Below, piece after piece: positions 12,876-15,362 of a stretch of 15,362 nucleotides of DNA. Below the pieces are notes generated by a model, which had not been told where the DNA came from, made no database searches, and worked only from the letters and a program-made list of their open reading frames with translations. The translations under genes and the position numbers were made by a program. Every line of letters starts with the position of its first letter. Position 1 is the stretch's first letter. Source of the DNA: Draconibacterium sp. (GTDB taxonomy: Bacteria > Bacteroidota > Bacteroidia > Bacteroidales > Prolixibacteraceae); contig JALUZN010000532.1 in assembly GCA_027011835.1 (NCBI GenBank), positions 1 through 15,362 on the forward strand, given 5' to 3'.

Positions 12876-15170
12876 ATGAGTAAAATTTTTATACTTGTTC
12901 CATTGGCCTCGCTACTGGCATTGGGATTTGCCTGGTTTTTCTTTAAATCGCTAATGAAAAACTCTGAGGGTACAGACAAGATGAAAGAGATTGCACAATA
13001 CGTTCGCGAAGGTGCAATGGCTTATTTAAAACGTCAATACAAAGTAGTTGGATTAGTATTTTTAGTCTTATTTATTTTACTAACAATTATGGCCTATTTT
13101 GGGGTGCAAAATCCATTTGTACCCATTGCCTTTTTAACAGGTGGATTCTTCTCGGGACTTTGCGGATTTTTAGGGATGAAAACAGCAACCTTTGCATCGG
13201 CACGTACTGCGCACGGTGCATCGAAATCGTTAAACAAAGGGTTGCAGATTGCTTTCCGAAGTGGTGCTGTTATGGGACTAATTGTTGTAGGTTTTGCACT
13301 GCTCGACATTGCTGCCTGGTATTGGTTTCTTAGTTCTGTTATTTTTACTCCCGAACACATGGCCGGCGGATTCAAATTATTTGGTCTTCAATTTGTTCAT
13401 GCGGGAACTTCTGATTCTCAAAAACTGATTGAAATAACAACCACCATGCTTACCTTCGGAATGGGTGCCTCTACTCAGGCACTTTTTGCCCGTGTTGGTG
13501 GTGGCATATACACCAAAGCTGCCGATGTAGGTGCCGACCTTGTTGGTAAAGTTGAAGCAGGTATTCCGGAAGACGACCCACGCAACCCCGCAACCATTGC
13601 CGATAATGTTGGCGATAATGTTGGCGATGTTGCCGGTATGGGCGCCGACCTCTACGAAAGTTATGCAGGCTCTATTCTTGCTACTGCCGCTTTAGGAGCT
13701 GCTCTTCCGGCAATTGCATTGTCCGATGCAGGAATCACCCCGGTTAAAGCAGTTACAGCACCTATGATTGTTGCTGCAATTGGTATCATTCTCTCCATTC
13801 TTGGCATATTTATGGTACGCACAAAAGAATCTGCAACTCAAAAAAATCTTTTAACAGCATTATTAATCGGAACCGGCGGAAGCTCAATTCTTATTCTTTT
13901 TGCAATGGTTGGGCTGGCCGTTCTTGGATGGGTAACCTGGGGCGTTTTTTGGGCGGTAGTTATTGGCTTGGCTGCCGGTGTTATTATTGGGCAGGCAACC
14001 GAGTACTATACTTCAGATGAGTATAAACCCACAAGAGGCATCGCTCAACAAACTCAACAAGGGCATGCTACTACAATTATTGAGGGGATAGCAGTTGGAA
14101 TGTACTCTACATTAATTCCGGTAATTACCATTGTTTTAGCAATTATGGGTGCTTTCTGGTCGGCAGGAGGTGCACAACATTTTGCCATGGGTGTTTACGG
14201 AATTGGTTTTTCTGCTGTAGGAATGCTCTCTACATTAGGAATAACATTAGCTACCGACGCCTTTGGGCCAATTGCCGATAATGCTGGAGGTAATGCCGAA
14301 ATGGCCAATCTACCACCCGAAGTTCGCGAACGTACCGATGCTTTAGATATGCTGGGGAATACAACTGCAGCAACAGGTAAAGGTTTTGCCATAGGCTCGG
14401 CGGCGCTTACTGCCATGGCACTTATTTCGGCCTATATGGAAGAGGTGAGACTTTGGTTCGGGAAAATTGCCAAAGCAGGCGAAGGCTTTGTTGCCAAAGG
14501 CGAGTATGTTTTTTATAACGACATTGCACCTGCCGTTCACGATGGAATTAAAGCAGTTAAAATATCGGGGGCATCGGTAAAAGATTTCTCTGCAGCATAC
14601 GATATTACACTTTTTAATCCTCTTTTTTTAGGAGGTCTTTTCCTGGGTTCAATGATGGCATTTGTTTTTAGTGCAATGACAATGAAAGCTGTAGGACGCG
14701 CTGCTTCGGCAATGGTAGAAGAGGTTCGTCGCCAGTTCCGCGAAATAAAAGGAATTCTTGAAGGCACTGCAACTCCTGAATATGCAAAATGTGTAGAGAT
14801 TTCAACAAAAGGAGCACAGAAAGAGATGTTGGCACCGTCGCTATTTGCAATTATTGTTCCTATAATTGTTGGAGCAACAATGGGCGTAGCAGGAGTTATT
14901 GGTCTTTTAGCAGGTGGCTTAACCGCCGGGTTTACTCTTGCCGTTTATATGAACAATGCAGGTGGTGCCTGGGACAACGCTAAAAAATTCATTGAAAAAG
15001 GAAACTACGGAGGAAAAGGAAGCGATTCGCATGCGGCTGCTGTAACCGGCGACACTGTGGGTGACCCGTTTAAAGATACATCCGGCCCTTCGTTAAACAT
15101 TCTTATAAAACTTATGACAATGGTTTCGGTTGTTATGGCCGGACTCACTGTTACGTTAAGCTTATTGTAA
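12876..15170 (+). CDS. hppA: Membrane-bound ion-translocating pyrophosphatase, K+-dependent, probably Na+-pumping
   Basis: HppA is an integral membrane enzyme that couples PPi hydrolysis to cation export. The 764 residues have the family layout of about 16 membrane helices. Active-site motifs are DVGADLVGKVE (217-227), PEDDPRN (231-237), DNVGDNVGDVAGMGADLYE (243-261), GPIADNAGGNAEM, and a C-terminal GDTVGDPFKDTSGPSLN. GNTTAATGKG (494-503) has Ala498 and Gly501, where K+-independent enzymes have Lys and Thr, so K+-dependence is expected. Glu261 in DLYES occupies the Na+-PPase position; plant H+-PPases carry the Glu four residues later. The loop after VRLWFGKIAKAGEGF is extended by about 50 residues. 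It stands alone, has its own -7 box and leader hairpins, and is closed by the terminator at 15191-15226. Confidence 0.97.
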   Translation: MSKIFILVPLASLLALGFAWFFFKSLMKNSEGTDKMKEIAQYVREGAMAYLKRQYKVVGLVFLVLFILLTIMAYFGVQNPFVPIAFLTGGFFSGLCGFLGMKTATFASARTAHGASKSLNKGLQIAFRSGAVMGLIVVGFALLDIAAWYWFLSSVIFTPEHMAGGFKLFGLQFVHAGTSDSQKLIEITTTMLTFGMGASTQALFARVGGGIYTKAADVGADLVGKVEAGIPEDDPRNPATIADNVGDNVGDVAGMGADLYESYAGSILATAALGAALPAIALSDAGITPVKAVTAPMIVAAIGIILSILGIFMVRTKESATQKNLLTALLIGTGGSSILILFAMVGLAVLGWVTWGVFWAVVIGLAAGVIIGQATEYYTSDEYKPTRGIAQQTQQGHATTIIEGIAVGMYSTLIPVITIVLAIMGAFWSAGGAQHFAMGVYGIGFSAVGMLSTLGITLATDAFGPIADNAGGNAEMANLPPEVRERTDALDMLGNTTAATGKGFAIGSAALTAMALISAYMEEVRLWFGKIAKAGEGFVAKGEYVFYNDIAPAVHDGIKAVKISGASVKDFSAAYDITLFNPLFLGGLFLGSMMAFVFSAMTMKAVGRAASAMVEEVRRQFREIKGILEGTATPEYAKCVEISTKGAQKEMLAPSLFAIIVPIIVGATMGVAGVIGLLAGGLTAGFTLAVYMNNAGGAWDNAKKFIEKGNYGGKGSDSHAAAVTGDTVGDPFKDTSGPSLNILIKLMTMVSVVMAGLTVTLSLL

Positions 15171-15171
15171 T

Positions 15172-15188
15172 TGCTTTTCGAAAAAGCA
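15172..15188 (+). repeat. Small hairpin just after hppA
   Basis: TGCTTTT (15172-15178) and AAAAGCA (15182-15188) pair around a three-base loop directly after the hppA stop and just before the main terminator. It may shield the mRNA 3' end or be incidental. Confidence 0.4.
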
Positions 15189-15190
15189 TT

Positions 15191-15226
15191 AAAAAAACCA
15201 TCTGTTGTTTTACAGATGGTTTTTTT
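15191..15226 (+). terminator. Strong rho-independent terminator after hppA
   Basis: Fourteen-base arms, A7-CCATCTG (15191-15204) and CAGATGG-T7 (15213-15226), pair perfectly around an eight-base loop. The T-run follows the GC core on the plus strand and the A-run precedes it, so it can work in both directions. From 15227 to the window end (136 bases) I see nothing interpretable. Confidence 0.93.
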
Positions 15227-15362
15227 ATTCCCAAATTCTTTATTATGAATTATAAAGGCTCACCTTGAATTTATGGTGGATTAAATTTTTCATGCATAAA
15301 TTTTTGCTACCCTAAACAAGAAAAATTTAACATCAGACACACCTCTTAGAGTAGCTCTGAAT

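Overview
The window is chromosomal DNA from a member of the Bacteroidota. Its protein families and gene order fit this: a zapA-rny neighbourhood, a lipoprotein sulfatase, a YesU-like DUF1961 protein and a membrane pyrophosphatase. Ribosome-binding sites are mostly absent or weak, and the start regions carry TAnnTTTG -7 boxes (3532-3539 minus, 3628-3635 plus, 12756-12763 plus). It looks like an environmental or marine polysaccharide degrader, perhaps of the Marinilabiliales/Prolixibacteraceae type, but that placement is inference. I see no tRNA, rRNA, CRISPR array, insertion sequence or phage gene.

Layout. 3-659 (+): the end of an unrecognised 215-residue protein, possibly starting left of the window. 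660-1247: mostly decayed DNA. It holds a minus-strand remnant that reads like two pieces of a family 97 glycoside hydrolase, a weaker plus-strand relic, and the terminator of rny. 1248-3512 (-): a housekeeping set of a short coiled-coil protein, zapA, a folded intercistronic RNA element (candidate short 6S RNA or terminator) and rny. 3667-6427 (+): a two-gene cell-wall unit, an exported M23 endopeptidase overlapping anmK. 6414-10962 (-): a compact exported set transcribed esterase, sulfatase, degenerate M23-like protein, DUF1961 protein. It resembles a small polysaccharide-utilisation cluster lacking SusC/SusD, a regulator and an intact glycosidase. 11084-12358 (-): an M20 amidohydrolase followed by a VF530-family protein. 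12359-12875: a 517-base intergenic region with direct repeats, a -7 box and leader hairpins. 12876-15170 (+): hppA, followed by a strong terminator at 15191-15226.

How the genes may work together. The M23 peptidase and AnmK would cut peptidoglycan and return its anhydro-MurNAc to metabolism. The esterase and sulfatase would strip acyl and sulfate groups from a glycan; the DUF1961 protein and the C-terminal module of the M23-like protein are plausible glycan-binding partners. RNase Y, ZapA and HppA serve mRNA decay, division and ion pumping. The points most worth a second look are the M23-like protein with missing metal-site histidines and a TTGA-coupled start, the pyrophosphatase whose residues point to a K+-dependent Na+ pump (possibly Na+/H+), the GH97 remnant, and the two RNA-structure regions (zapA-rny gap and hppA leader). 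I found no convincing wholly new multi-gene system.
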